DNA of 64,000 bases from Blastobasis lacticolella (lineage: Eukaryota; Arthropoda; Insecta; Lepidoptera; Blastobasidae), in the NCBI GenBank assembly GCA_905147135.1, contig LR990060.1:9254001-9318000 (forward strand), written 5' to 3'. The stretch's first letter is position 1; every line of letters starts with the position of its first letter. The translations under genes were made by a program, and so were the position numbers. Shown here in pieces: positions 31,091 through 41,772 of the stretch. The notes under the pieces are model-generated. The model worked only from the letters and a program-made list of their open reading frames with translations. It searched no databases and was not told where the DNA came from.

Positions 31091-33928
31091 ATGGATAGGT
31101 CTATATGTACATATAACCAAGCAACGTTTCTATCTTTTAATTGTAAATCAATTAAAAGGGCGGTTCACCATGTTCAGGACATGTGTAAAGAGGCAGATCT
31201 CATAGCCCTACAAGAAACATGGCTGTGGCCCCACGATCTCGATTACGTGCACAGTATTGACAGTTCGTTCGGTTGTGCTGCGACCTCTTCGATGGACACT
31301 GCGGCAGGTGTAGTGCGCGGGCGGCCCTACGGCGGGCTCGCGATGCTATGGAATAAAGCTCGTTTTCATAACGTGCAGGTTGTGGAGTGTAAAAGCAAAC
31401 GAATAATGTGCTTACGCATAAATTTAGATCTGTATTCAATACTTGTTTTTAATGTGTACATGCCATATGAAGATTCCGGACACCCAGAGAACTTAATTGA
31501 GTTTACGGATACTTTGTCGAATATTCACGCAGTAATAGACGAGATGGACGTACAGGCTGTTTATGTTAGAGGTGATTTTAATGCGCACCCTAACACCTTA
31601 TTTGGGTCCGAATTATTAAACTTCTGTAGTGAACAGCTATGGGTCTGCGCTGACATAGAAAAGCTAGGTATAGACTCGGATACTTACACCTACCTCAGTG
31701 ACTCACATGGCAGTCGAAGGTGGTTAGACCACTGCTTGACTACAAGGGCGGCTTGGACCCAAGTCAAGTCTGTTAATGTAATGAGTGAGGTGACATGGTC
31801 GGACCATTTCCCATTGCGTATAATCTGTGACATAGGCAGCTCATCACTGGTGGGCACTCATACAATAAACGATAATAGCACACTGGCGCCTAGCACGAAG
31901 AGTGTTCGTTGGGGTGTCAGGAATCTTTGCCAGATGGAGGAATATTTTAAGTGTTGTGAACTGAACCTAAAAGGTGTAAATGAAAATTTACCCTGTTTTG
32001 AGTGTGAAAATAATTTAAATTGTGACCGTAAAAAGGACCATTGTTTGTTTATTGATCGTCTGTACAATGATATTGTATATGTTCTTCAAGGGGCTGCAAT
32101 CATCTCGGCTGCAGCACAAAATAAACTATCAGATGAACGTAAACGAGTTGTCGGCTGGAATTACCATGTTCGCGATAGCTACACTCGTTATCGTTTGCAA
32201 TTTCGTGAATGGGTACTAGCCGGTAAGCCTTCGTCGGGTGATACGTACTTATCAATGCGCGAAAGTCGTAAGGCATTTAAAAATAAGCTGAGATGGTGTC
32301 AGTCCAATGAGGAGAAAATTAAACTAGACATTTTGGCGTCGACTCGAAAAGAGAAACATTTTGTAAAGTTTTGGAGACAAACTAAGAAATTTAGTTGTAA
32401 ACAAAATGTACCTGTTAGTGTGGATAATTTAGTGAATCAGGAACAGATAGCCAATATTTTCGCTCAGAAATTTAAAGTAGAACCCTTGCCAGTGGTCGGC
32501 GTTCCTAGGTCGATCGTGCTGGACAGTGTGTGCAAGTCGGGGGGACAGTCTTCGTACTTGTTTACTGTAGACGATGTCGAGGAAGCAGTGAAAAAGATGA
32601 AAAGGGGTAAATCCCCAGGCCACGATGAGTTAAGCATTGAACATCTATTATATGCGGGTAATCCTCTCTACAGTAAACTATGTATCTTATACAATTTATG
32701 TATTAAATATACATATTTGCCCAGCAACCTCATGCGAACTGTTGTAACCCCGATAGTCAAGAACAGAACTGGCGACTTGGGAGCGTCGTCCAACTACCGT
32801 CCCATCTCCCTGTGTACGGTGATAGGGAAAGTGTTTGAGCGCTTGCTGCAGCCTGCACTGCCGAATAATATTAGGATAGATGACGGGAAGTTTGGTTTTC
32901 GGCCCGGTCTCTCAACAGATTCAGCTATTATAGCATTAAAAAATGCTGTACGGTTTTATACCAATCGGGAAACGTCAGTTTATGCATGCTTCTTGGATTT
33001 GAGTCGCGCGTTTGACCTGGTGAATTATGAAATTCTTTGGGGAAAACTGCGCGGCTCAAATGTTCCCAACGAGGTGGTGAGTCTGTTGAGATACTGGTAC
33101 GGTAACCAAATAAATTACGTAAAATGGGGTGACGCGACATCTAATACTTATAAATTAGAATGCGGTGTACGCCAAGGGGGGCTTACTTCTCCGGACCTCT
33201 TCAATGTTTACATCAATAGTTTGATAGGGGAGCTGAGGAGTACTAGAATAGGCTGTCACCTAGGTGGTGTAAATATGAACAGTCTGAGCTACGCGGACGA
33301 TATGGTGCTTCTCAGCCCCTCGATTAGCGGGCTCAGGGAGCTGCTTTCAGTCTGTGAGCATTATGCCAATGCTCATGGACTGAAATATAATGTGGCGAAA
33401 ACCGAAATGCTTGTATTTCGAGCAGGAAGGGGTCCGGACAAGGTGCCAGGGTTATATTTGGGAGGTTTAGCAGTGCAGGTTGTGAAGCGCTTTAAATACT
33501 TGGGACATATTTTAACAGAGGACCTCAGAGACGACGCTGACATAGAGAGAGAGAGGAGGGCGTTGTCGGTGAGGGCGAACATGCTCGCGCGCAGGTTTGG
33601 CAAGTGTAGTAAAGAAGTTAAAATAACACTTTTTAAAGCCTTTTGTCAGTGTTTCTACACTTGCCAACTATGGACTAACTTCTCTGGTAAATCGCGTAAC
33701 TCCATGAGAGTGCAATATCGCATTCTCATGCGCTACTGCAGCGCGTCGGGCATGTTCGCCGAACACCGCGTGCCGGATTACTTTGCAATCGTCAGGTCCC
33801 GCATAGCCTCCTTCTGGAGCGCGCTGCGCACTTCTGGCAACAGCATACTCAGGGCCGTCTCTGAGGATCTCACTAGTCCTATTTTTAAATATTGGCTGTC
33901 TGTCCATAGAGACCAGAACAGAAAATGA
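31091..33928 (+). CDS. CR1/L2-group LINE endonuclease-reverse transcriptase (intact ORF)
   Basis: A single 945-codon frame encodes the enzyme that nicks target DNA and copies the element's RNA there. The APE-type endonuclease occupies roughly residues 10-245, with FNCKS near 16-20, LQETWL at 40-45 (catalytic Glu42), GDFNAH at 161-166, RWLDHC at 210-215 and SDHFPL at 237-242. The reverse transcriptase follows: KRGKSPGHDELS near 510, NYRPISLCTVIGKVFERLL, FLDLSRAFD with Asp636, RQGGLTSPDLFN near 693 and SYADDMVLL with YADD at 734-737. All catalytic residues seen are present, and there are no stops. The C-terminus lacks an obvious CCHC knuckle. The ATG overlaps an upstream stop as TAATG. Placement in the CR1/L2/Daphne-like group is by appearance only. 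A separate ORF1 was not found. Confidence 0.9.
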   Translation: MDRSICTYNQATFLSFNCKSIKRAVHHVQDMCKEADLIALQETWLWPHDLDYVHSIDSSFGCAATSSMDTAAGVVRGRPYGGLAMLWNKARFHNVQVVECKSKRIMCLRINLDLYSILVFNVYMPYEDSGHPENLIEFTDTLSNIHAVIDEMDVQAVYVRGDFNAHPNTLFGSELLNFCSEQLWVCADIEKLGIDSDTYTYLSDSHGSRRWLDHCLTTRAAWTQVKSVNVMSEVTWSDHFPLRIICDIGSSSLVGTHTINDNSTLAPSTKSVRWGVRNLCQMEEYFKCCELNLKGVNENLPCFECENNLNCDRKKDHCLFIDRLYNDIVYVLQGAAIISAAAQNKLSDERKRVVGWNYHVRDSYTRYRLQFREWVLAGKPSSGDTYLSMRESRKAFKNKLRWCQSNEEKIKLDILASTRKEKHFVKFWRQTKKFSCKQNVPVSVDNLVNQEQIANIFAQKFKVEPLPVVGVPRSIVLDSVCKSGGQSSYLFTVDDVEEAVKKMKRGKSPGHDELSIEHLLYAGNPLYSKLCILYNLCIKYTYLPSNLMRTVVTPIVKNRTGDLGASSNYRPISLCTVIGKVFERLLQPALPNNIRIDDGKFGFRPGLSTDSAIIALKNAVRFYTNRETSVYACFLDLSRAFDLVNYEILWGKLRGSNVPNEVVSLLRYWYGNQINYVKWGDATSNTYKLECGVRQGGLTSPDLFNVYINSLIGELRSTRIGCHLGGVNMNSLSYADDMVLLSPSISGLRELLSVCEHYANAHGLKYNVAKTEMLVFRAGRGPDKVPGLYLGGLAVQVVKRFKYLGHILTEDLRDDADIERERRALSVRANMLARRFGKCSKEVKITLFKAFCQCFYTCQLWTNFSGKSRNSMRVQYRILMRYCSASGMFAEHRVPDYFAIVRSRIASFWSALRTSGNSILRAVSEDLTSPIFKYWLSVHRDQNRK

Positions 33929-34079
33929 TGGTACCTACCTGACAGACGACAGTGTATTTTTAACACTCAATTTACATTATTATTATTATTGTATTTTTAT
34001 ATTATTCATTATTTATTTTATTGTAATTATTGTATGTTGGTTTTTTATAGCCTTTAATAAAGATATATTATTATTATTA
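33929..34079 (+). other. 3' UTR and ATT tail of the CR1-like LINE
   Basis: About 150 bp after the stop, TTTAATAAAGATATATTATT brings a polyadenylation-like AATAAA and then an ATT run (34066-34079), where the R4 element begins. Confidence 0.75.
34066..34079. repeat. ATT/TAA repeat at the LINE-LINE junction
   Basis: TATTATTATTATTA lies exactly between the 3' tail of the plus-strand LINE and the 3' end of the minus-strand R4-type LINE. Confidence 0.9.
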
Positions 34080-37000
34080 CGAAATTAAATTATATTTCTT
34101 CCCGTTTAAGGGAGGATACCCCTCGGCAGAGGAGACCAAACGGCCGAGGGTCAGGGCGAGAGAGAGAGGAATCGGCGGACAATCCTCGCATTATCCAGCA
34201 AGACCGCTCGCTGGAGCCTCGCTACAACTGGTCCATCACTCAAATCCAACCTCTTCAGATGGCCACGAAGAGAAGTTGGAACCAGACCGTTTGTTGAAAC
34301 TACGACTGGAATGATCTCAGTGGATGTCACTTGCCACATATCGGTAACCTCGTGCGCCAGATTCAGATATTTAATTATTTTGTCTGATTCGGCTTTGACA
34401 AGGTTCTCATCGAAAGGGATAGTGACGTCCACCAAGAACACACACGACTTCACCCGGTCCACCAGAACAATATCAGGCTTGTTAGCAGGAACAGTCCTGT
34501 CTGTAATGATGGACCGGTCCCAGTACAAACGAGCGCGGTCGTTTTCGAGCACCGGCTCCGGCGAGTATTTGTAATATGGTACCTTCTCACCAATGAGGCC
34601 GTATTTGAAAGCTAACTCGAGATGGAGTATTTTGGCTGCTTGGTTGTGCCTGTGCAAATATTCGGTATTAGCCAGCACAGGACACCCGGAAGTAATATGC
34701 CTGAGCGACTCTCCAGGCTGGAGACAGGCTCTACACACGTCCTCTGTCCCATCTTTTAGGATATACTTCCGGTAGTTCCGGGTCATGATGACTTGGTCCT
34801 GTATTGCACAGAGAAAACCTTCGGTTTCCCCAAAGAGGTCTCCAAAGCGCAGCCAATGCACGGAGTCCTTCGGATCCACATGGCGCTCGTGTAGCGCCTT
34901 GAAGAACCTACCGTGCAGCTCCTTTTCCTTCCAGACGGCCTCCCGGTCAACAGTACAAAGTACCACCGGTTCACGCCAGTGCTCGGTGGCCAAGGATAGA
35001 GGGGTTAGTCCTTTATCACAGTCTTTGACAACTCTATGCAAACTACTACTCTCCGACTTCGCCATAAAGTAGTTACGGAGCTTGCATATCTCCCGGTTGT
35101 GCAAGGCCTTTGCACTGAGCAGCCCACGGCCACTACTATTGCGCGGGATATACAACCTCATTAATGACGACCTGGGATGGTGCATCCTATGGAGTGTCAA
35201 AGTTGTGCGGACTTTCCTATCTAGAGCGTCTAATTCGGTCTGAGACCATCTGAGCACGCCAAAGGTGTAAATTAGAACGGGCATGACCCACCCATTAAAC
35301 GCCCTGATCTTGTTGAGGCCGGATAGGTAGCTTTGCAGCACCCTCGTCAAGCGCCCAAAAAAGGCGTCTGTAACGGCCTGTTTCACGGCCACCACATCTA
35401 CACCCACACCCTGTGACATGCCCAGATACCGGTATGATTCAGTTTCAGAGAGAGTACGCATATCAACATTTAGTGAGTCGACAGCTGCCCCTCGTACCCG
35501 ACCCCTATCCACATGGACGACCGCACACTTATCCAAACCAAATTCCATGCCGATGGAGCCACTAAAATCCTCAGTAACTTTAAGTAACTCTGCTAATCTC
35601 TGGGCACTAGGTGCAAACAACTTGAGATCGTCCATGTAGAAAAGGTGAGAGAGTTTAGGTCCTCCTCTCCGAAACTGGAAACCTGTCCCTGTCTTATCCA
35701 GCAAAGTACTCAGCGGATTTAGGGACAGGCAAAACCAAAGTGGACTCAGTCAATCGCCCTGGAATATCCCCCTCTCAATCCTTATTCGGTCTTCCGCAGC
35801 CGACAGACGCACCCCAGATAGACTGAGCTGTGTACTCCACTGCCCCATACAAGTCTCGAGGAAGCGTCGAACAGTATCGTCTATCTTGTAAATCTCGAGC
35901 ACTCTCTTCAGCCATGTGTGGGGGACCGAGTCGAACGCTTTCTTGTAGTCTATCCAGGCTGCGGAAAAGTTGCGGCGGTTACGCTTGACCAACTGGCCAG
36001 CGACCGCATCGATCAGGAGGAGCTCCTTTGCACCGCGGCTCCCACCCCTACACCCATTTTGAACATCTGCCATTATGTGACTGCCCTCAACATGAGCATC
36101 AATTTTAGCCTTAAGAATGGATGTTAACGTCTTGTAAGTGGTACATAGGCACGTTATGGGGCGGTATTGAGATGGATCCACGGCACACGCTGACTTTGGA
36201 GCTAGGTGAGTGACCCCAACAGTTAAGAAATGTGGGAGACTTCGCTGTTCTAAGGCTTCCTGGAATTGGCGGGCCAGGATTTCGTGGGTCGAACGGAACC
36301 CCTTCAACCAATAATGGTGCAGTCCATCGCACCCTGGAGTTTTCCAGTTTGGAGCTTTCTGAACCGCAGCCAGAACATCATCCGAAGTTATGGTGATGGG
36401 TTCCATTGGAATAATCGGCGCACACGCTTCCTCGATTGACGCCATCCACTCACCTTCCGTGTGCTCCCCGGGCTGCGACCAGATATTCCGCCAGAAGGCA
36501 ACCACACCTGCGTCACTTGGCCTCTGGCCCGTGGCAGGTCCAGCCCGTATCCCCCAAGTGCGATAGAATTTTTTTTGGTCACTCCCGAAGAGGCGATTTT
36601 GGTGAAACCTTAACACTCTCTCCGAATATCGCCGTATCCGACTTCCCCAAGCAGCGATCTTCTGCTTCAGGTCGTCGATGCGTTCCGACACCTTTTGCAC
36701 TAGGGCAGGGTCTGAGAGACTAAACTCTACACCTGCCATTGCCCTATAAACGAAACGCATCACCCGCGGCCTTGTGTTACCCGACCTAAATGATATCAGT
36801 TTGCCGATGAGGACTCTGGCCTCAGCAATACGTTTCTCAATCCTTTTACGCCAGACTGGGCTTCCGCTTCGTCGATCATTAGAGCTACCCCCCACACTCC
36901 TTGCTGAAACTCCAATGCCAACAAATCTGCAGACTGCTACTGCAGCACCAAATAGGATCGAGTTGGTATCACTGAGGCTGCCACTGTCTTTCAAGAATGG

Positions 37001-37963
37001 AAGAAGCATCCGGCTTATTGCCTCGACGACGCCCCGATTTCTGATACTAAGGGGGATTCTTGGAACTTTCGGCCTCTCCTCTAATGGAAGTTCACGGAAC
37101 TCGAGTATCGCCTCTGTAAGTAACCTCCCGATCCGTTCTGACTCCTGGGCGACTGTGTCATCCACTACCCCCAATTCGGCAGGAGTTTGAGCTGGACTCG
37201 CCAATGCAATACTGGGGTCAAAAATAGTGCTGCGTCTAGTGTTATTACGCCTTCCGCTCTGTCTTCTACCAACGGGACTAGTGGATTCCACAGCCTCGAA
37301 TCGTAGTCGACCGAGTTCAGCAGGAGCAAACAGTTCTCTCCTGAGAATAAAACGAACTCGGTCCGCCAAATTTTGCGCTGTGACGGATAACGAAGGCTCC
37401 AGGGTTTGGAATGCAGCGAGCAGTCTCGCCCGATAACCCGTCCCCCCGATGCCTGTCTCTGTCGCCCTGTAATACGCTCGCATGACATTCTCGTTTTGGT
37501 GCTGAGTCCACCTCATGCGGCGTACTACTCCACCAGTGGCGGAGGCCGATTGCTGGGCCTGTGAAGGCCCTGCCAGCCCCAAGCCGACGGGTGGTGATGG
37601 TGGGATAGGCCGGCAAGGCGGTCGTGCCGGCCGTTGGGTTTGGCTGGCTCGCATTCTGCTCGACCCGGCGCCAGCTCCGGGCGAGCCCTGGCGACCCCCA
37701 GGAAGCGGCCCTGTGCGCACTCTGTTTATCTCACTCATCATAGTACATTTTAGGCTATATACATCAGGGAGCGCCCATTTCCCTAATGGATCCGATATAG
37801 AAATGTTGCACCCAAAGCAAAGGCAGATTTAACTAAAGCACGGAACAACACTTTACGCCTAAGAAGCACTGTGGGTGCGGACTGATTGCATTGATGAAGC
37901 AGCTCCTGTCACTAAAGCTGCTTCACCAATGGGCGATGAAGCCGTCACATCCCTACGCTATCG
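34080..37963 (-). mobile_element. R4/Dong-type LINE inserted in TAA repeats
   Basis: A near-complete element of about 3.9 kb on the minus strand: 5' UTR (37742-37963), one long ORF and a short 3' UTR ending TAATTTAATTTCG. TAA/ATT repeats border both ends (34066-34079 and 37963-37983). Dong of Bombyx mori is known to use TAA repeats as target, which fits the protein type. The repeat at the 3' side doubles as the tail of the CR1-like LINE. Confidence 0.88.
34151..37741 (-). pseudogene. R4/Dong-type ORF with RT and restriction-like endonuclease, one in-frame stop
   Basis: The frame is open for 663 codons, has TGA at codon 664 (35752-35750), and stays open in the same frame to residue 1196. The N-terminus is Pro/Arg-rich, then RRMRWTQHQNENVMRAYYRA near 75-95, a conserved block also kept in the 28.9-kb copy. 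RT motifs: PGCDGLHHYW, QYRPITCLCTTYKTLTS, DYKKAFDSVPH, RGIFQGD(stop)LSPLW and YMDD at 702-705. C-terminal CRACLQPGESLRHITSGC at 1003-1020 is a CCHC knuckle. KPD (1088-1090) and LVDVTIP (Asp1105) form the PD..D core of a restriction-like endonuclease, as in R2 and R4. The stop replaces the conserved Ser of QGDS and needs only one base change from TCA. Otherwise the ORF looks young and complete. Confidence 0.9.
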
Positions 37964-37983
37964 TTATTATTATTATTATTATA
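37963..37983. repeat. ATT/TAA repeat at the 5' side of the R4-type LINE
   Basis: GTTATTATTATTATTATTATA, about six ATT units. Beyond it unrelated flank begins (AAAACTCTCGCCTATGTCCC). Confidence 0.9.
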
Positions 37984-38376
37984 AAACTCTCGCCTATGTC
38001 CCACGGTCGATATAGTACAGTCCTGTACGATATAGTCGGATTATATATCCACGTTCATACATTTAGAACAACTACGAACTACAGTATACTCGACAATTTA
38101 AGCAATTACAGGGTACTCGTCAATTTAGGCAAGTGACTCTGATTTTACAAACTATAAAGTCAATCCATTTCCAACTCTCTCTCTCTCCTGACCTCTAAGC
38201 CATACGTATACTGAGACGCGACTTGCCAGTGGCTTTCACAACGTACGCACAGCTTGACATCTATGAAAATCCAATCCGATCCACTCTCTCCTTTCTGAAT
38301 CTCGGATATTACAACTCTAACACTACAATTGGAGTAATTATCTGTAAGTATGAATGAACTCAGTCGGAGCCCGAAG
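37984..38376. other. Unassigned flank
   Basis: CTCTCGCCTATGTCCCACGG at the start resembles CTCACGCCTGTGTCCCACAG at 63370, a repeat fragment. A short CT run is at 38177-38190. No gene seen. Confidence 0.45.
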
Positions 38377-38590
38377 GTTTTTTTTTATACCACTAAGGTT
38401 GCAAACAAGCTTACGGCCTGTCTGATGGTAAGGAGTCACCGCAGCCTATGGACGTTTGCAATACCAGGGGCATCACCCACACGTTACCGACCCCGTAAAA
38501 ACCTTTTTACCATTTTCTTGAAGAACTCCATGTTGTACTCTCCAGGGAAAACCTCTCCAGGTAGTTCATTATACAACCTTAGTGTGCGTG
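38377..38590 (-). pseudogene. J1 LINE 3' end
   Basis: T-run at 38377-38386, then the J1 3' landmarks CAAGCTTACGGCCTGTCTGA, CCCGTAAAAACCTTTTTACC and CTCCAGGGAAAACCTCTCCA. It breaks at TTAGTGTGCGTG where RTE sequence begins. Confidence 0.85.
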
Positions 38591-38790
38591 TGATTGCCAG
38601 GCTAAAGGGTCTGTGGGCAAGGCCCATAGCTCTAAGAACAAATGGCCGACGGGGCAGCAAAGTTCTCGAGTGGCGTTGATAGGCTTCCCACAAGGTGGAC
38701 CGACGACCTGGTTAAGATCACAGGTACCAGCTGGATGCGGAAGGCACAAGACCGGCCTTTGTTCGTCTTTTGGCTGATATAATGATGATT
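38591..38790 (+). pseudogene. RTE-type LINE C-terminal fragment
   Basis: The plus strand reads NGRRGSKVLEWR, then PTRWTDDLVKITGTSWMRKA and QDRPLFV, then CTTTTGGCTGATATAATGAT. This is the C-terminus and (GAT)n-ended 3' end of the RTE-type elements common in Lepidoptera. Internal deletions and stops make it non-functional. A minus-strand counterpart is at 59013-59150. Confidence 0.8.
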
Positions 38791-39104
38791 ACACAGCTAT
38801 AATTGAGGAAGTGTCAAATATAATATTTTGTTAATATTACACTCAATGTTTTGTCCGAGGTGTTCATGGATGCAGTTTGCCTTTTGTTTTGCTTTGTTGG
38901 TTACTTTATTGTTTTGTTCTGAAGGATGTGTTATAGATAGTGCAATGTCAAACGTATGAACAAACTTATTTGCGGTTTTTGTGTATTTAAAAAAGTTAAA
39001 ACCTGTGGCTCTTTTTGGGCATTATTTGCAAGTAATTATGTCCTGTCCTCTAAAAAGGATTTTTTATCGTCATTGGTTATTTTGCATATCTGTTACATTA
39101 AGTA

Positions 39105-39400
39105 TATTTTATTTAACACTTTATTGTACATTAACAGTATAATTATCACCGATTCTTCAAGATTATGACAAGTACAAGGGCGGTCTTATCGCCAATAGCG
39201 ATCTCTTCCAGACAACCATTTACATGGATATAGTGGACGTCGGAAAGCAAAAAACTAGTAGGCAATGTACATTTGAGATTCCATACAGAAGTTACAATCA
39301 CCATACAGTGAAGAAATGCAATAAATGTACTATACAAAGAACAAAAAAAAAACAAATACAAATATATTAAACCAAACAAAGCAATACTAATTAAAATCCA
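39105..39400 (-). mobile_element. LINE 3' UTR end (GAGATCGCTATTGGCGATAAG type)
   Basis: On the minus strand GGTTGTCTGGAAGAGATCGC, TATTGGCGATAAGACCGCCC and a final ACAATAAAGTGTTAAATAAA form a LINE 3' end. It is similar to 63230-63345 (GAGATCGCTTACAGCGATAA). No coding remains. Confidence 0.7.
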
Positions 39401-39639
39401 AAACCGCTATACAAGACACAGACGATAAAATCATGTGTTCAGGGTAGAAAGGAGATGACCCTTCAATCTTCTTTTGATATATTCAATTTGATACATTGTA
39501 CATAAGTATACCTACTTATGTACAATTATGTATCTTTTGTGATGTTTCTGGCTGTTTATTGATGTTTAGATAAAAGCACAACACATTCTTTAGTATCTTG
39601 TAGCTCAACACTACCTGTTCTAAAATTCCTGCTCCTTTT

Positions 39640-39765
39640 TTGGTCTGGAAAATAATTTTTTATCGTGATACGGCCGCCTTTGCCCATATGTATTATTTGT
39701 TCTTGTAAGCTACTGTAATGCTTGTGTTTTAGAAGCAATAAAATATTGTTCTATCTATCTAACCT
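39640..39765 (+). mobile_element. LINE 3' end with TATC tail
   Basis: GTGATACGGCCGCCTTTGCC, AGAAGCAATAAAATATTGTT, then CTATCTATCTA. Same family as 62930-63352. Confidence 0.7.
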
Positions 39766-39769
39766 TCAT

Positions 39770-40150
39770 GTATGAATCGTTGTAGTTACGGTATCGAGTT
39801 ACCGTTCTTCACTAAGCTTGTAAGTACATAAATTAGCAAGTCCAACCGTTAGTACTCTCTAAATTTTAATCAGCATACACAGTCTCGTACATACGGCGTG
39901 ATGCTAATATATCACCTATGATAAATAGGGTTGCGCTGTACACATAAATCAAGACGGGCGTCGGCATGGCGCCTATTGTTAATATATTTTTCATAGGAAA
40001 CACCCCTGAGAACTAAGGTGAGCGCATTATGATTTGAAATATGGCGCTAGAAATGTTACCAAGTTAGTAGGTTTGTGTAAGTTTTATATTTAGTTGGAAA
40101 GTAGAGTGGGAAGGGACGTTGCTAAAATAAATCCACCTACCTACCTAACT
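39770..40150. other. Unassigned DNA
   Basis: No element or gene recognised. Confidence 0.4.
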
Positions 40151-40152
40151 AT

Positions 40153-40386
40153 GATGACCTAAGTGGTTTAGTTGGTTAACAAGGTTAGCCGGTCGACCAC
40201 GCAGAGGTCCCGGGTTCGTTTCCCAACCGAGCAGAAATTATCTATTTTATTCTCTGTTACGGGTCTGCTTATATTGTATAATAAGTATGTATTTTAAAAT
40301 GTATTTAAGTAGTGTATCAGTTTTCTGGCACCCATATCTCAAGCTTTGCTTACTGTGGCGCTAGATGGCGCTGTGTGAATTTCAAG
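40153..40386 (+). mobile_element. SINE-B copy, full length
   Basis: Head GACCTAAGTGGTTTAGTTGG with B-box-like CGGGTTCGTTTCCCAACC. 3' end GGCGCTAGATGGCGCTGTGT. A J3 fragment follows at once. Confidence 0.87.
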
Positions 40387-40512
40387 GCTAGACTAGACTA
40401 GAATAGTGAATAGACTGTTCCTTGACAAACATGCTCCATCTTTGGCCGCATCGTCCCTTACCACTAGGTGAGATGGCGGTTTAATATCTATCTAGTCTAA
40501 TTAAAAAAAAAC
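40384..40512 (+). mobile_element. J3 LINE 3' end
   Basis: TAGACTGTTCCTTGACAAAC, GCCGCATCGTCCCTTACCAC, GATGGCGGTTTAATATCTAT and an A-run at 40502-40510. It truncates the SINE-B tail. Confidence 0.72.
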
Positions 40513-40572
40513 TGAAAGCCCACAACCCGTCATTCAATACCGATGACGCTTCTAGACATTAGTAATAATAAT

Positions 40573-40927
40573 TATCTTGGCGTTAATGTCCCGGTTGTGC
40601 TCTCGCGCACTAGGGCCCGGGGTCCGCCTTGACCATGAACTAGGATTTGGCAGATCAGGTAATAACAGTAGAGCGACTGCCATCTGACCTCCATGATCCC
40701 GCTACTAGGGGAACCTGACCAGATTGGGTCATGATTACACATCCAGTCGCCTGGATGTGCAGGTTTCATCACGATGTTTTCCCTCACCGTAAAAGCATCG
40801 GATAATATTCATCTAATGTACATAACTCAGAAAATAGTCCTTGGTACATCATTGGAACCCTCTGGCTTACGAGTCGGATACTAGAGTATATCTAGAGTGG
40901 TTAGAACCACTCGGCCACCGATGCTCC
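40573..40927 (-). mobile_element. SINE-A copy, full length
   Basis: From the 3' end (ATCTTGGCGTTAATGTCCCG) to the head (ACCACTCGGCCACCGATGCT) all body segments are present. A small duplication (CTAGAGTATATCTAGAG) interrupts the head near 40881-40897. Confidence 0.9.
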
Positions 40928-40929
40928 TG

Positions 40930-41555
40930 CTTCTAGACATTATTGGCGTAAATTCATTATTTATGTGTGATACGTTAGCTTGGTAACAGCGCGTCTGATA
41001 CCGGAAGAATTATTATCACCATGACCCTGACCTTGGAAAACCTTGAAACCGTGGACAATGCTGTATTTTTGTCACGCCTAGGTTTAAAATGATTTCAAAG
41101 TATTGTTGCTGTGCGCGTTAGTTTTTACGTTTTCCAGTTCATTATCTATGCAATATTCCTATCCTAAAAAAAGAATGAAGCAATAGACTTCAAAACTCTG
41201 TCCGTAGGTACGTTGGAAGTCCTTGTTGAGCAAAAAAATGAGTGTTGTAGAAAAATATTGCTACAGTGCCGCAGGCTAGCGGCTTAAAAACTGTTTGGTT
41301 CTTTCTGCTTCCGTTGTAAACCTTTATGGTTGTGTTTTTTTCCATCCATAGTATATTTTCCTGATCTCGAATTTTAAAACTTGACGAGTTCCTTTCTGCT
41401 AGAAAAATCTCACAGGCTTTTTTCAGATATATTTATTTTTGAGACAACAGATGAAAAGTGCCTATATACTATTTAAAGTCTCGGTATATGTGACGGGGTT
41501 TTTTTCCGTTCCGTCCAGCACGGAGAAAACCCGTTACTCATACTGTGACCTTTAA
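40930..41555. other. Unassigned DNA
   Basis: No element or gene recognised. CCGTTCCGTCCAGCACGG (41508-41525) can fold into a short hairpin. Confidence 0.4.
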
Positions 41556-41559
41556 GTGT

Positions 41560-41772
41560 CATACTCATACCCAATCGCATCGAGCTCTATGGGTCAGTCT
41601 GAAAACCAGCGCTGTGTTTGGCTGCTGCCATTCATAGCATTAAGTTGAGGCTGGTCCAATTTGGTCTGAGGACGCATCGCCCTGATTTCTTAATATGTAC
41701 TTATTCTGTTCGTTTTAAGTTTTTGAATGTGTTATTGGACCAAATAAAGATACGTCTATGTCTATGTCAATG
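41560..41772 (+). mobile_element. LINE 3' end with (TATGTC)n tail
   Basis: GGTCCAATTTGGTCTGAGGA, then GGACCAAATAAAGATACGTC and TATGTCTATGTC. Same family as 44270-44460 (reverse) and 51725-51790 (reverse). Confidence 0.7.

Noticed and set aside
30837..31091. 84-codon frame directly upstream of the LINE ORF as ORF1
   Set aside because: It begins at GTG and contains no ATG, no CCHC motif and no coiled coil, so translation in a eukaryote is unlikely.
36436..37488. Several frames overlapping the R4-type ORF on either strand
   Set aside because: They are shadows of the long minus-strand ORF, whose motifs fix the true frame.
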